Positions 17,678 through 27,299 are shown, counted from the first letter of the stretch. The stretch is 64,000 bases of DNA from Catenulispora sp. GP43 (GCF_041260665.1 NZ_JBGCCT010000020.1:181117-245116), one strand, 5' to 3'. Notes: generated by a model from the sequence alone, not told the origin. Made by a program: numbers and translations.

Positions 17678-18214
17678 ATGCACGTCACCGGGGGCACCGT
17701 GTGGCTGACCGGACTCCCGAGCGCGGGCAAGAGCACGATCGCCGACGCCGTGGCCGAGCGACTGCGCGCCGAGGGGCGCCGGGTGGAGGTCCTGGACGGG
17801 GACGAGATGCGCCGGGTGCTCTCCTCCGGGCTCGGATTCAGCCGCGCCGACCGGGACACCAACGTCGAGCGCATCGGGCTGGTGGCGGAGCTCCTGTCCC
17901 GCAACGGGGTCCTCACCCTCGTCCCCGTCATCGCGCCCTACTCGGCCGCGCGCGACGCGGTGCGCCTCCGGCACGAGTCCTGCGGGCTCACCTTCCTTGA
18001 GGTGTATGTCGCCACCCCGCTGGCCGTGTGCAGGAAGCGGGATGTGAAGGGCCTTTACGCGCGCAGCGAGGCCGGTGAGCTCGTCGGGTTGACCGGGGTC
18101 GACGACCCCTATGAGCCGCCGGAGCGCCCGGATCTGGTCGTCGAGACCCAGCATCAGAGCGTTGAGGACTCCGTGACGGAAGTGATGACGCTGCTGGGCA
18201 AGCACGGACTGTAA
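17678..18214 (+). CDS. cysC: Adenylylsulfate (APS) kinase
   Basis: The product has 178 residues. The P-loop GLPSAGKST near residue 9 and the APS site VLDGDEMRRVLSSGLGFSR with DRDTNVERIG are typical of CysC, which phosphorylates APS to PAPS. The ending carries GLTGVDDPYEPPERPDL, also family-typical. ATG 17678 has weak AGGTG upstream; GTG 17666 is an alternative. It stands alone without sulfate adenylyltransferase genes. It may supply PAPS for sulfation or sulfur assimilation. Confidence 0.9.
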   Translation: MHVTGGTVWLTGLPSAGKSTIADAVAERLRAEGRRVEVLDGDEMRRVLSSGLGFSRADRDTNVERIGLVAELLSRNGVLTLVPVIAPYSAARDAVRLRHESCGLTFLEVYVATPLAVCRKRDVKGLYARSEAGELVGLTGVDDPYEPPERPDLVVETQHQSVEDSVTEVMTLLGKHGL

Positions 18215-18254
18215 ATGACGGCCCGGCCAGCTCACCGCCACCTAGACTTCTCAT

Positions 18255-20384
18255 ATGAAACCGCCAGTAGCTGCCCGCCGTGACCATGAGCGTTCCCGCC
18301 ACGGCGATGTCGTCAACGATCCCTACGCCTGGCTGATCGACCGGGAAGACGACGAGGTGCTGGCCTACCTCAAGGACGAGAACGCCTTCACCGAGGCCGG
18401 GACCGCCGATCAGGCGGAGCTCCGCGAGACGATCTTCCAGGAGATCAAGTCCCGGACGAAGGAGACGGACTTGTCCGTCCCCACCCGCAAGGGCGACTGG
18501 TGGTACTACTCCCGCAGCGTCGAGGGGCTGCAGTACTCGATCCACTGCCGGGTCGCCGCCGACGGTCCGACGCCGCCCAGCCTCCCCGAGGACGGCTCCG
18601 CGCTGCCCGGCGAGCACGTCCTGCTCGACGGCAACGTGCTCGCCGAGGGGCACGACTTCTTCTCCCTCGGCGGATTCGACATCTCCCCGGACGGCAGGTT
18701 CCTGGCGTACTCCTTCGACTTCGCCGGCGACGAGCGCTACACGCTGAAGGTGCGCGATCTGTCCACCGGCGAGGACCTGGCCGACGAGGTCGAGAACACC
18801 TATGTCTCGATCGCCTGGTCGCGCGACGCCTCCACGCTCTTCTACACCACGATCAACGACTCCTTCCGCGCCTACCGCGTACACCGGCACGTGCTCGGGA
18901 CGCCGGCCGCGCAGGACGTGATCGTCCTGCAGGAGGACGACGAGCGCTTCTACGTCGACGTCCTGCTCACCCGCAGCGAGCGGTTCCTGCAGATCACCAG
19001 CCGGTCGGAGATCACCAGCGACGTGCGGCTGCTGGACGCCGACGACCCGGCCGGGTCCTTTCAGATCGTCGCGCCGCGCCGCAACGGCGTCGAGTACTCG
19101 GTGGAGCACTGGGCCCATCCCGGCGACCCGGCGCGCGACCTGCTCCTCGTCCTGCACAACGCGGACGGCAAGGTGGACTTCGAAATCGCCTCGATGCCGG
19201 CTGCCGCCCTCGGCGAGCACGCGGCGTGGACCCCGCTCGTCGCGCACCGGCAGGGCGTCCGTCTGAACTCCGTCGAGGCCTTCGCCGGCCACCTCGTCGT
19301 CGGCTACCGCCGCGAGGGGCTCACCGGGCTCGCCGTCCATCCCGTCGACGCCGCCACCGGAACGCCGGCCGCGCAGGGCACGCCGATCGAGTTCCCCGAG
19401 CAGGTCCATTCGGTCGGCCCGGACGAGAACGACGAGTACGACACCACCCGCTACCGTCTGGGCTACACCTCGATGGTCACCCCGCAGAGCGTCTACGACT
19501 ACGACGTCGCGACCGGCGAGCTGACGCTGCTCAAGCGCAAGCCGGTGCTCGGCGGCTACGACCCCGACGACTACGTGCAGGAACGCGTCTGGGCCACGGC
19601 GGACGACGGGGCGCGCGTCCCGGTGACGCTGGTGCACAAGAAGGGTGTCGAGGCGGACGGCTCGAATCCCTGCGTGCTGTACGGATACGGCTCGTACGAG
19701 ACCTCCATCGACCCGTACTTCGCCATCCCGCGCCTGAGCCTGCTCGACCGCGGCTTCGTCTACGCGATCGCCCACATCCGCGGCGGCGGCGAGATGGGCC
19801 GCCAGTGGTACGAGGACGGCAAGCTCCTCCACAAGCGCAACACCTTCACCGACTTCATCGCCGCCGCCCGCCACCTGGTCGCCGCCGGCTGGACCACCAA
19901 GGACCGCCTCGTCGCCCGCGGCGCGAGCGCCGGCGGCCTGCTGATGGGCGCCGTCGCCAACCTCGCGCCGGACGACTTCCGCGCCATCGTCGCCGGGGTC
20001 CCGTTCGTGGACGCGCTGAACACGATCCTGGACCCGGACCTGCCGCTGACCGTCATGGAGTGGGAGGAGTGGGGCAACCCGGTGGAGGACCCCGAGGTCT
20101 ACGCCTACATGAAGGGCTACAGCCCCTACGAGAACATCGCGGAGGCGCAGTACCCCTCGATCCTGGCCATCACCAGCCTCAACGACACCCGCGTCGGCTT
20201 CCACGAGCCGGCCAAGTGGATCGCGCGGCTGCGCGCCGAAGCCGGCGGCGAGCAGGACTTCCTGCTCAAGACCGAGATGGAGGCCGGGCACGGCGGACGC
20301 TCCGGGCGCTACAGCGCCTGGCAGGAGGAGGCGTTCAAACTGGCCTGGATCATCGGCAAGGCGGCGGGGCCGGCGGCGGGCTGA
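18255..20384 (+). CDS. Prolyl oligopeptidase family serine peptidase (oligopeptidase B-like, S9A)
   Basis: The product has 709 residues, the normal S9A length. An N-terminal beta-propeller (about 1-415, with NDPYAWLID near the start) caps an alpha/beta-hydrolase domain. The catalytic triad is visible: Ser558 in RGASAGGLLMG, Asp644 in SLNDTRVG and His679 in EAGHGGRSG. IRGGGEMGRQWYEDGK is the conserved oligopeptidase B segment. It cleaves short peptides in the cytoplasm, probably after basic residues if truly PtrB-like. It has no signal peptide. Confidence 0.92.
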   Translation: MKPPVAARRDHERSRHGDVVNDPYAWLIDREDDEVLAYLKDENAFTEAGTADQAELRETIFQEIKSRTKETDLSVPTRKGDWWYYSRSVEGLQYSIHCRVAADGPTPPSLPEDGSALPGEHVLLDGNVLAEGHDFFSLGGFDISPDGRFLAYSFDFAGDERYTLKVRDLSTGEDLADEVENTYVSIAWSRDASTLFYTTINDSFRAYRVHRHVLGTPAAQDVIVLQEDDERFYVDVLLTRSERFLQITSRSEITSDVRLLDADDPAGSFQIVAPRRNGVEYSVEHWAHPGDPARDLLLVLHNADGKVDFEIASMPAAALGEHAAWTPLVAHRQGVRLNSVEAFAGHLVVGYRREGLTGLAVHPVDAATGTPAAQGTPIEFPEQVHSVGPDENDEYDTTRYRLGYTSMVTPQSVYDYDVATGELTLLKRKPVLGGYDPDDYVQERVWATADDGARVPVTLVHKKGVEADGSNPCVLYGYGSYETSIDPYFAIPRLSLLDRGFVYAIAHIRGGGEMGRQWYEDGKLLHKRNTFTDFIAAARHLVAAGWTTKDRLVARGASAGGLLMGAVANLAPDDFRAIVAGVPFVDALNTILDPDLPLTVMEWEEWGNPVEDPEVYAYMKGYSPYENIAEAQYPSILAITSLNDTRVGFHEPAKWIARLRAEAGGEQDFLLKTEMEAGHGGRSGRYSAWQEEAFKLAWIIGKAAGPAAG

Positions 20385-20396
20385 GGGCAGCCTCTG

Positions 20397-20438
20397 GAGC
20401 GTGGATGACAGTCGGCCCGGCGGCCGTCATCCACGCTC
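20397..20438. terminator. Bidirectional hairpin terminator
   Basis: GAGCGTGGATGAC (20397-20409) pairs perfectly with GTCATCCACGCTC (20426-20438), and an inner GGCC/GGCC stem extends it. It lies between the convergent peptidase and flavodoxin genes. Confidence 0.85.
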
Positions 20439-20482
20439 CTACCGATCGCCGGAAGCCCTTGCCGGCCTAGGCCATGGTCGTG

Positions 20483-21067
20483 CTAGGACGCGACCGGATG
20501 CCGGTAGCGCAGCGCTTGGGTCGCGACTCGCGTGCCGAGGTGGCTCGCCGTGGTCATGTCGGCGGCGTGGACGGCGTCCGGGCCCTGGTCGTTCCAGGTC
20601 TGGGCGCCCGCGCCGAGGTAGAACCCGAGCCGGTTGTCGTCGTGTTCGCTGCTGGTGGTGGTGTTCCAGCCGGGCATGAGGCCCAGGCTGACCCAGTGCA
20701 TGCCGTGTTGGGCGGCCAGCAGGGCGAGGTACTGCAGCGTGTGCAGTTTGTCGCCGCTCATCGATCCGGAGTTGGTGAACCCGGAGGCGAGTTTGTCCAG
20801 CCAGCGCTGGTCCATCCAGCGCTTGGAGGTGGCTTCGGCGAAGGCGTGGAAGGCCCCGGACGCCGATCCCATGTAGGTCGGTGTCCCGAAGATGATCGCG
20901 TCGGCGGCGTCGAGGACGTCCCACTTCGCGTCGGTCATGTCGGCCACGTCGACCAGGTCGGCGCGGGCTCCGGGTACCGATTCGACACCGTCGCGGACGG
21001 CCTTGGCGAGCTCCAGGGTGTGTCCGTAGCCGGAGTAGTAGGCGATGGCGACGTGAATGGTCGTCAT
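20483..21067 (-). CDS. Flavodoxin-like / WrbA-type NAD(P)H:quinone oxidoreductase
   Basis: The product has 194 residues. The FMN phosphate loop YYSGYGHTLELAKAV lies at residues 10-24, followed by IIFGTPTYMGSASGAFHAF, typical of WrbA/flavodoxin folds. Such proteins bind FMN and reduce quinones by two electrons. It starts at ATG 21067 with AGGACCTGAC upstream. It sits 29 bp after an aldo/keto reductase on the same strand, so the two are probably one redox operon controlled by the divergent TetR. Confidence 0.85.
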   Translation of the reverse strand: MTTIHVAIAYYSGYGHTLELAKAVRDGVESVPGARADLVDVADMTDAKWDVLDAADAIIFGTPTYMGSASGAFHAFAEATSKRWMDQRWLDKLASGFTNSGSMSGDKLHTLQYLALLAAQHGMHWVSLGLMPGWNTTTSSEHDDNRLGFYLGAGAQTWNDQGPDAVHAADMTTASHLGTRVATQALRYRHPVAS

Positions 21068-21096
21068 GTCAGGTCCTTTCGTTGTGGGGGGCTTGC

Positions 21097-22101
21097 TCAG
21101 GACTCGCGGGAGTCCGCGGTCTCGGTCATGTCCGGGTAGCGGTCGCCGGCCACCTGCGCGGCGATCGGGTCCAGACGGGCCAGTTCGTCGTCGGTGAGGG
21201 AGATCTCGAGGGCGGCCAGGTTCTCCGCCAGCCGCGCCGGGTCGCGGGTGCCGGGGATCGGCACCACTGTCAGGTTCCGTACGACGGCCTGCTGATGCAG
21301 CCAGGCCAGGGCGATCTGGGCCATCGACGCCCCTCGGGCCTCGGCGATCCCGGCCACCGGTGCCAGCAGTTCGGCGTTGCGCTGGGCGTTCTCGCCGGTG
21401 AACCGGGGGAACACCGAGCGGACGTCATCGCTTCGCAGTTGGGCGGGCATCGCCCCGGTCAGGAATCCCCGCCCCAGTGGGGAGTAGGGCACCACGCCGA
21501 CGCCCAGTTCAGCGGCGGTCGGCACCAGCGTGCCCTCGATGTCACGCGTGAACAGCGACCATTCCGACTGGACGGCGGCGATGGGGTGCACGGCGTCGGC
21601 TTCGCGGAGCTCGTCGCCGGTGACCTCGCTCAGGCCCAGGTGCCGCACTTTGCCTTGGGTGACCAGTTCGGCCATCGCCCCGACCGATTCGGCCAGCGGT
21701 ATTCGCGGGTCGCGGCGGTGCATGTAGTAGAGGTCGATCTCGTCGAGTCCGAGCCGGGACAGGCTGCCGTCGACGGCTTGCCGGATGTAGCCGGGATCGT
21801 TGCTGACCGACATCGAGCCGCCGGCGCCGCGGACGCTGCCGAACTTGGTGGCGATGACGACCCGCTCGCGGTGTGCCCGCACGAACGGGGCGAGGAAGCG
21901 TTCGTTCTCGCCCCGGCCGTACATGTCGGCGGTGTCGAACAGCGTCACGCCCCGTTCGAGGGCCGCTTCCAGTGTGGCGTGGGCGGCCGAGGTGTCGGTG
22001 TCGCCGTAGAACTCGCTCATCCCCATGCAGCCGAGGCCCTGTGCTCCCACCGTCGGACCCCGACGGCCGAGCCGGACGTGCTCCAGCCTGCTGTCTGTCA
22101 C
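21097..22101 (-). CDS. Aldo/keto reductase
   Basis: The product has 334 residues with a GTG start at 22101 and GAAGGAG upstream. The (beta/alpha)8 AKR features are GCMGMSEFYG, the catalytic Asp/Tyr in FDTADMYG, Lys in VIATKFG and His in YYMHRRDP, plus the NADP site VPIPGTRDPARLAEN. It reduces aldehydes or ketones with NADPH. It is divergent from the TetR gene with a shared operator region, so it is likely repressed by that protein. Confidence 0.92.
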   Translation of the reverse strand: MTDSRLEHVRLGRRGPTVGAQGLGCMGMSEFYGDTDTSAAHATLEAALERGVTLFDTADMYGRGENERFLAPFVRAHRERVVIATKFGSVRGAGGSMSVSNDPGYIRQAVDGSLSRLGLDEIDLYYMHRRDPRIPLAESVGAMAELVTQGKVRHLGLSEVTGDELREADAVHPIAAVQSEWSLFTRDIEGTLVPTAAELGVGVVPYSPLGRGFLTGAMPAQLRSDDVRSVFPRFTGENAQRNAELLAPVAGIAEARGASMAQIALAWLHQQAVVRNLTVVPIPGTRDPARLAENLAALEISLTDDELARLDPIAAQVAGDRYPDMTETADSRES

Positions 22102-22116
22102 GTGTGCTCCTTCGTT

Positions 22117-22182
22117 GTTGACGTTGGTAACGCTAAAGTGATGACAGCGTCAGTGTCAACGTCAACAGTTTCGCGCTATCAT
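22117..22182. promoter_or_regulatory. TetR operator and divergent promoters
   Basis: Perfect inverted repeats GTTGACGTTG (22117-22126) and CAACGTCAAC (22157-22166) flank an imperfect inner dyad. On the minus strand TTGACA and TAGCGT about 17 nt apart fit a promoter for the reductase. On the plus strand TATCAT (22177-22182) lies 6 bp before GTG 22189, fitting a leaderless TetR mRNA. Repressor binding here would cover both. Confidence 0.6.
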
Positions 22183-22188
22183 CGTCAC

Positions 22189-23022
22189 GTGAAAGCGGAC
22201 GAGCGACGGCCAGGGGCGGACGACCAGCGCGAGCAGATCCTGGGCGCGGCGGTGAAACTGCTCGCCGAAGCCGGGCCGTCCGGGCTCTCCACCCGGGCCG
22301 TCGCGGCGGCGGCTGGAGTCCAGACACCGGCTCTGTACCGGCTGTTCACGGACAAGGACGGACTCCTCGACGCCGTGGCCAGCTTCGGCTTCGAGAGCTA
22401 CCTGGCCGACAAGCGCGCGTTCGAGCCCGGCGAGGACCCGGTCGAGGACCTGCGCCGAGGCTGGGACCTGCACGTCGAGTTCGGACTGGCCAATCCGGCC
22501 GTCTACACGCTGATGTACGGCAACGCCCGACCGGACCGCCAGCCCGCGGCAGCCGCGGAGAACCGCGCCATCCTGCGCGCCATGCTCGAACGCGCCAACC
22601 AGCAGGGCCTGCTGCGGGTATCCGTCGACGCGGCCACTGTGGCCATCGAGGCCTCCACGACAGGCGCGGTCCTTCTGCTGCTGGCCCAGCCCGAACACGC
22701 GCGCGACGCCGAGGTGATCAGGCCGCTGCGGGACATCGTGCTCGACGCCGTGACGGAGCAGCGGGCATCGCGCGCCGCCGACCGGTCCCCGATCGCCGAC
22801 CGCGCGCAGTCGCTACTGGGGATCATCGCCCCCGCCGGCGACGCCGACCCCGTGACTGAGGCGGGCTTCAGCGTCTCCGAAGCCGGCCTGTTGCGGGAAT
22901 GGCTCGCGCGACTCGACGGGGCGCACCGATCCATCGGCAACGGCGACGGCAATGGCACAGGCGGCAACAGCGGCGGCGGCCCCGGCAGCAGCAGCGGCGG
23001 CGGCAACTCGGCATCTCGATAG
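22189..23022 (+). CDS. TetR family transcriptional regulator
   Basis: The product has 277 residues, starting at GTG 22189 (leaderless by the nearby -10). The helix-turn-helix is REQILGAAVKLLAEAG then TRAVAAAAGVQTPALYRLF at about residues 13-55. It has a TetR_C-type ligand domain and an unusual Gly/Ser/Asn tail (GNGTGGNSGGGPGSSSGGG). It probably autoregulates and controls the divergent aldo/keto reductase and flavodoxin-like genes. The ligand is unknown. Confidence 0.85.
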   Translation: MKADERRPGADDQREQILGAAVKLLAEAGPSGLSTRAVAAAAGVQTPALYRLFTDKDGLLDAVASFGFESYLADKRAFEPGEDPVEDLRRGWDLHVEFGLANPAVYTLMYGNARPDRQPAAAAENRAILRAMLERANQQGLLRVSVDAATVAIEASTTGAVLLLLAQPEHARDAEVIRPLRDIVLDAVTEQRASRAADRSPIADRAQSLLGIIAPAGDADPVTEAGFSVSEAGLLREWLARLDGAHRSIGNGDGNGTGGNSGGGPGSSSGGGNSASR

Positions 23023-23080
23023 CCGCAGCAGCGGCGCCTGCGATGCGTCCTGGGATGCGGCCTGCGATGTCGCAGGAATG

Positions 23081-23878
23081 TCAGCCGATTCCGTCGTCAC
23101 CCCGGCTGAGCTTGAGCAGTGCCGCCGAGGTACGCGTGGCGAGTACGCCGGACACGGCCGCGGGGGACAGGAGCGGTGCGCCGTCGATGACCCCGGGCCC
23201 GGTGCCGGTCGCGGAACCGAAGTCCGCGGGGATCAAGGCGATCCGGCGCGCGCCGAGCATTTCGCAGCGGGCGATGCCCTCGGCGAGGCCGGGGTCGCCG
23301 CCGCGCAAGGCGACTTCCACCCACGGCAGGCCTCCCTGGGTCCTGACCAGATGGGCGATCCGGAAGAGCTCCGCGTCGTCGAACCGGTTGGCGGCGTTCG
23401 CGATCACCAACGCCGCGAGGTCGGTCGCGCGGGGCGAGCCGGCGGCCTGGGCCACCGCCACTCGGAGCCAGCCGGTCAGCAGGGTCGCGGTGCCGAACGG
23501 TTCGGCCAGCACGATCCGGCCGGCGGCCGCGCCGACCGGCACCGACATCAGCGTCCGGGCGGCGTCCGCGACCAGCCTCGGATCACGTCCCAGCGTCATC
23601 GGCACCACGCACACCGGCAGATCGGTGGTCTCCAATGCCTCCCGGACAACCTCGCCCAATTCCCGGCGTGCCGACGCCGCGCGGAACAGCGCCCCACGCT
23701 CGGCCGACGGCTCCACCTCCACGTCGGCGCCACCCTCGTGGCCTCCGACGATGACCACCGCAGCACGCGCGGTACCCGCCGCCGGCATGACTGGTGTGCC
23801 GACTGGCGTCCCGACTACTGTGACGCGGACCACGTTGTGCGGATCGTTCAGGGCTGACTGTCTGATCAGTGCGTTCAT
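23081..23878 (-). CDS. CbiX/sirohydrochlorin chelatase-like protein, copy 2
   Basis: The product has 265 residues. ATG 23878 has GAGGA just upstream; a later ATG at 23788 would match the paralogue's start better but lacks a ribosome site. It shares long stretches with the protein at 6827-7612: VVIVGGHEGG, PVCVVPMTLGRDP, AEPFGTATLLTGWLRVAVAQ. It has an extra N-terminal segment of about 30 residues and no His-rich tail. A metal-chelatase role is only suggested by the fold. Confidence 0.65.
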   Translation of the reverse strand: MNALIRQSALNDPHNVVRVTVVGTPVGTPVMPAAGTARAAVVIVGGHEGGADVEVEPSAERGALFRAASARRELGEVVREALETTDLPVCVVPMTLGRDPRLVADAARTLMSVPVGAAAGRIVLAEPFGTATLLTGWLRVAVAQAAGSPRATDLAALVIANAANRFDDAELFRIAHLVRTQGGLPWVEVALRGGDPGLAEGIARCEMLGARRIALIPADFGSATGTGPGVIDGAPLLSPAAVSGVLATRTSAALLKLSRGDDGIG

Positions 23879-23945
23879 ACGTCCTCGCCGACATTGCCCA
23901 GGGGTGAGCGAGCGCCGTATGCCCCGAGTTTCTTGAAGCAAACGT

Positions 23946-26900
23946 TCAGATTGTCCGCTGAATGAGATCCGTCCACATCAGGCATTGGCGCTCCAGGACT
24001 GGCGAGGCGACCAGCCGCGCCACGCGCCGCGCGTCCTCAACGTACAGCGCGGCGTCTTCGTACCGGCCCAGCGCGACGCAGGTGTCCGCACCCATGAGGT
24101 AAATCCGCGCGGCCAGTGTCGGGTGGTCGACCGAGTCCACCAACGCGTTCGCCCGGGCGATGTGCTCCAGAGCGGACCGTTCGTCGCCCAGGCGTGAGGA
24201 CACCGTGGCCACCATGCCTTCGGCCGTCGCCTCGAAGCGCAGGTCCTCCGCGGAACGCGCCGCCTCCATGGCCTCCCGTGCCAGCTCCAACGCCGTGCCG
24301 AGATCCCCGGCGTCGCGGTGGGCCTGGGCGAGCCGGGTCAGCGTGTCGGCCTCGTTGCGGCGGTCGCCGATCCGCCGGTGCATCGTCAGCGCCTCCGTGA
24401 GAAGGGCTCGTGCGGCGGCCAGCCGCTCTTCTCGGGCGTCGTCGGGCTCGGCCGAGTCCATCAGGGCGCCGCGATCGATGTGGGCCGTGCCGAGGTTCGC
24501 CAGACTCACCGCCTCGCCGGCCGCCCGACCGCAGGCCCGGTGCAGCTGGAGGGCTTGGTCGAGGGCGCTCACCGCTTCGTCCGCGCGCCCCGCGGTCCAC
24601 AACGCGCTGCCGAGGTTGTTCAGGGCGACCGCCTGACACTCGGTCCATCCGGCCCGCTCGGCCAGCGCCGTCGTACGGCCGAAACGCCGTACCGCCGAAG
24701 CATGGCGTCCCTGCGACAGATCCACCATCGCCGTGGACAGTTCCGCGGCGGCCACGGCCCGGGGATCGTCGCCGCGACGTGCCGCGCCCCGCGCCGCCTG
24801 CGCCACCGCGGCCCAGTCGGCCGTCCCCGAGCGCATCATGAAGTACCCGCTCATCAGGTCGGCCATCTCCCACGCGGGCGCGAGGTGTCCCTGGCCGGCC
24901 AGGTGCGGGATCAGCGCGACGAGGTTGGCCCGCTCGGCGTCGATCCAGGCCAGCGCGGCGGCCGGATCGGCGAAGGCGGGCACGTCGTCGGCGGGCAGGC
25001 GGGTGCGGCCTCCGTGGGCCGGCAGGTGGAGCAGGTGCGGGTAGAGGATGCCCGCGACCGACTCCAGATGTGCCAGATGGTGTTCTGCCAGCCGCGCCGT
25101 GGCCTCGGCGCCCTCGGCGTCGCCGTCCGCCAGCTCCGAGGCGAACAGCCGGACGAGATCGTGCATGGCGAAGCGGTCCGCGCCGTGTTCCTGCAGCAGG
25201 TGCCGGTCGGCCAGCCGGTTGAGGGCCTGAGCCGCGCGGGGGCGGCTGATGCCCGCGACCGCCGCCGCCGTCCCGACCGCCACGTCGAAGCCGGGGACGG
25301 CGCCCAGCAGGCGGAACATCCGGGCCTCCGGCGGCGGCAGGGCGTCGACCGACAGGGCGAACGCGGCCCGCACCGCGCCGTCGGGATCGTCGGCGCTCTC
25401 CAGTGCGTCGAGCCGGTTGTCCATCTTCATCGCGGTCGCATAGCCGGCCAGGCTCAGCTGCGGCCGGGCGGCCAGGTTCGCCGCGGCGATGCTCAGGGCC
25501 AACGGCAGCCGCGCGCACAGCTGGATCAGCTCCCTGGCGGCCTCGGGTTCCTGCGCGGTCCGCCGTGGGCCGACCATGTCCTCCAGCAGTTCCAGAGCCT
25601 CCGGGGACGACAGCGCGTCCAGCGAGACCACCTGTGCCCCGTCGCGGGCGACCAGCCCGGTCATCCGATGCCGCGAGGTGACGAGCACGAGCGAACCGCC
25701 GGCGGGCAGCAGCGGACGGACCTGGTCGGCCCGCCCGGCGTTGTCCAGCAGGACCAGGACCCGCTTCCCCGTCAGAAGGCTGCGATACAGGGCGGCGGCC
25801 TGGGCCACGTCCTCGGGCACCTGGGCCGGCGGCACGCCGAGCGCGGTCAGGAACCCGGTCAGTGCGGCGTGCGGCCGGACCGGGTCGGTGCCGCTGTGGC
25901 CGCGCAGATCGACGTAGAGCTGCCCGTCGGGGAACAAGTCGAGCACGCGGTGCGCCCACCGCAGTGCCAGCACGGTCTTGCCGAGGCCGCCCATCCCGGT
26001 CAGGACGATCAGGCCCGCCGCGGGTCCGCCCGACCGGTGCCGGGCCATCGCCGCGTCCAGCAGGTCCAGCTGCTCTTGGCGTCCAACGAACTCGAACGGC
26101 TCGGCGGGGAGCTGGGCCGGAGTCGGGACGGCCAGGACCGGCCGTTCCACCCGGCCCGGCAGCCGGTCACGCAGGATCCTGAGCTGCGAGGCCCGCAGTT
26201 CGACCCCCGGCGACACCCCTAGCTCGGTGTCCAACAGAACACGGACTTCCTCGAACAGGGCCAGCGCCGCGGCCTGCCGCCCGGTGCCCGCCAGGGCCAG
26301 CATCAACCGCGCGGCCACCCCCTCGTGCAGCGGCTCGGCGCCGTGCACGGCCCGCAGCGGCTCGGCGACCTGGGCGTAGCGCCCCACCGAGAACGCCGCG
26401 TCCGACCAGTCCAGGACCAGGGAGGTCCGGTGCGCCTGCACCGCGACGACGGCCGGATGCCCGCCGAGGCGCGCGTCACCCTCCAGCACCCGGGACCCGT
26501 GCCAGCACGCCCACGCCTCGCTGAACAACTGGCACGCCGAGGCCGCCGCGCCCCGCTCCCACGCGCGCCGGCCCTGCTCGGCCAGCCGGTCGAAGGCGGC
26601 CAGATCGAGCTGCTCCGGCTCCACGGTGAGCAGGTATCCGCCGGCGGCGCTGCGCAGCAGCCGGCTGCGCTCGCCCACCCGCGCTCCCGGTTCGAGGACC
26701 CGGCGTACGTGGGCGACGTAGGTGTGGACGAGTTCCCGGCAGGTCCGAGGAGGATCCTCGCGCCACAAGGCGTCCACGAGTTCGGGCACGGTGACGACCC
26801 GCCCGTGCTGGACCGCGAGCAGGCTCAGCACCGCCTGCTGCAAGGGCGAACCGATTTCGACGACGCCATCACCGCGGAGGATCGCGAACCGGCCGAGCAC

Positions 26901-27299
26901 CCGAAACCGGACCCGGCCGGTCGGACCCGAACCCGACCCCGAGCCTGAACTAGAACTAGAACTAGAACTAGAACCGGAGGTAGAACTAGAACCAGAAGTA
27001 GAAGCGGAACCAGGCCCCGGACCCCGGCGGCTCTCGCCGGATCGCAGGCGAACCCCGGCAGGCCCGGCAGGCCCGGCAAGTCGCTCGGCAAGCTCCTCGG
27101 CCGCCATGTCCAAGGCCCGCGCCAGCCGGTGGATCGACGCCGCCCGGGGCCTGGCGACCTGCCCGTCCTCGAGGTAACGCAGCGCTCGGACACTCATCCC
27201 GGCGCGCCCCGCGAGCTCCTTCTGGCTGATGCCCGCCGCCTCGCGGGCACGGCGCAGCGGACTGTCGCCGTCCCGGACGGTGTGCGCGTTGCTGACCAT
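23946..27299 (-). CDS. AfsR/SARP-type regulator with N-terminal XRE domain
   Basis: The product has 1117 residues from ATG 27299. Domains: XRE helix-turn-helix (about 10-65, LRRAREAAGISQKELAGRAGMSV), a Gly/Ser-rich linker (about 97-124), OmpR-like DNA-binding domain (about 129-226), BTAD (about 233-376), NB-ARC ATPase with P-loop GMGGLGKT at 435-442, and C-terminal TPR repeats. AfsR-type proteins activate secondary-metabolite genes after ATP and ligand sensing. A second DNA-binding domain at the N-terminus is unusual. The target could be nearby, but the sequence does not show which. Confidence 0.88.
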   Translation of the reverse strand: MVSNAHTVRDGDSPLRRAREAAGISQKELAGRAGMSVRALRYLEDGQVARPRAASIHRLARALDMAAEELAERLAGPAGPAGVRLRSGESRRGPGPGSASTSGSSSTSGSSSSSSSSSGSGSGSGPTGRVRFRVLGRFAILRGDGVVEIGSPLQQAVLSLLAVQHGRVVTVPELVDALWREDPPRTCRELVHTYVAHVRRVLEPGARVGERSRLLRSAAGGYLLTVEPEQLDLAAFDRLAEQGRRAWERGAAASACQLFSEAWACWHGSRVLEGDARLGGHPAVVAVQAHRTSLVLDWSDAAFSVGRYAQVAEPLRAVHGAEPLHEGVAARLMLALAGTGRQAAALALFEEVRVLLDTELGVSPGVELRASQLRILRDRLPGRVERPVLAVPTPAQLPAEPFEFVGRQEQLDLLDAAMARHRSGGPAAGLIVLTGMGGLGKTVLALRWAHRVLDLFPDGQLYVDLRGHSGTDPVRPHAALTGFLTALGVPPAQVPEDVAQAAALYRSLLTGKRVLVLLDNAGRADQVRPLLPAGGSLVLVTSRHRMTGLVARDGAQVVSLDALSSPEALELLEDMVGPRRTAQEPEAARELIQLCARLPLALSIAAANLAARPQLSLAGYATAMKMDNRLDALESADDPDGAVRAAFALSVDALPPPEARMFRLLGAVPGFDVAVGTAAAVAGISRPRAAQALNRLADRHLLQEHGADRFAMHDLVRLFASELADGDAEGAEATARLAEHHLAHLESVAGILYPHLLHLPAHGGRTRLPADDVPAFADPAAALAWIDAERANLVALIPHLAGQGHLAPAWEMADLMSGYFMMRSGTADWAAVAQAARGAARRGDDPRAVAAAELSTAMVDLSQGRHASAVRRFGRTTALAERAGWTECQAVALNNLGSALWTAGRADEAVSALDQALQLHRACGRAAGEAVSLANLGTAHIDRGALMDSAEPDDAREERLAAARALLTEALTMHRRIGDRRNEADTLTRLAQAHRDAGDLGTALELAREAMEAARSAEDLRFEATAEGMVATVSSRLGDERSALEHIARANALVDSVDHPTLAARIYLMGADTCVALGRYEDAALYVEDARRVARLVASPVLERQCLMWTDLIQRTI
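26946..27011. repeat. Degenerate AGAACT hexamer array coding the Ser linker
   Basis: Eleven hexamers follow AGAACT or one- to three-base variants (AGAACC, AGAAGT, GGAGGT, GGAACC). On the coding strand AGTTCT gives Ser-Ser. AGT and TCT are rare codons in this DNA, so the array arose by repeat slippage rather than codon choice. A cleaner array of the same hexamer is at 63836-63907. Confidence 0.85.
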
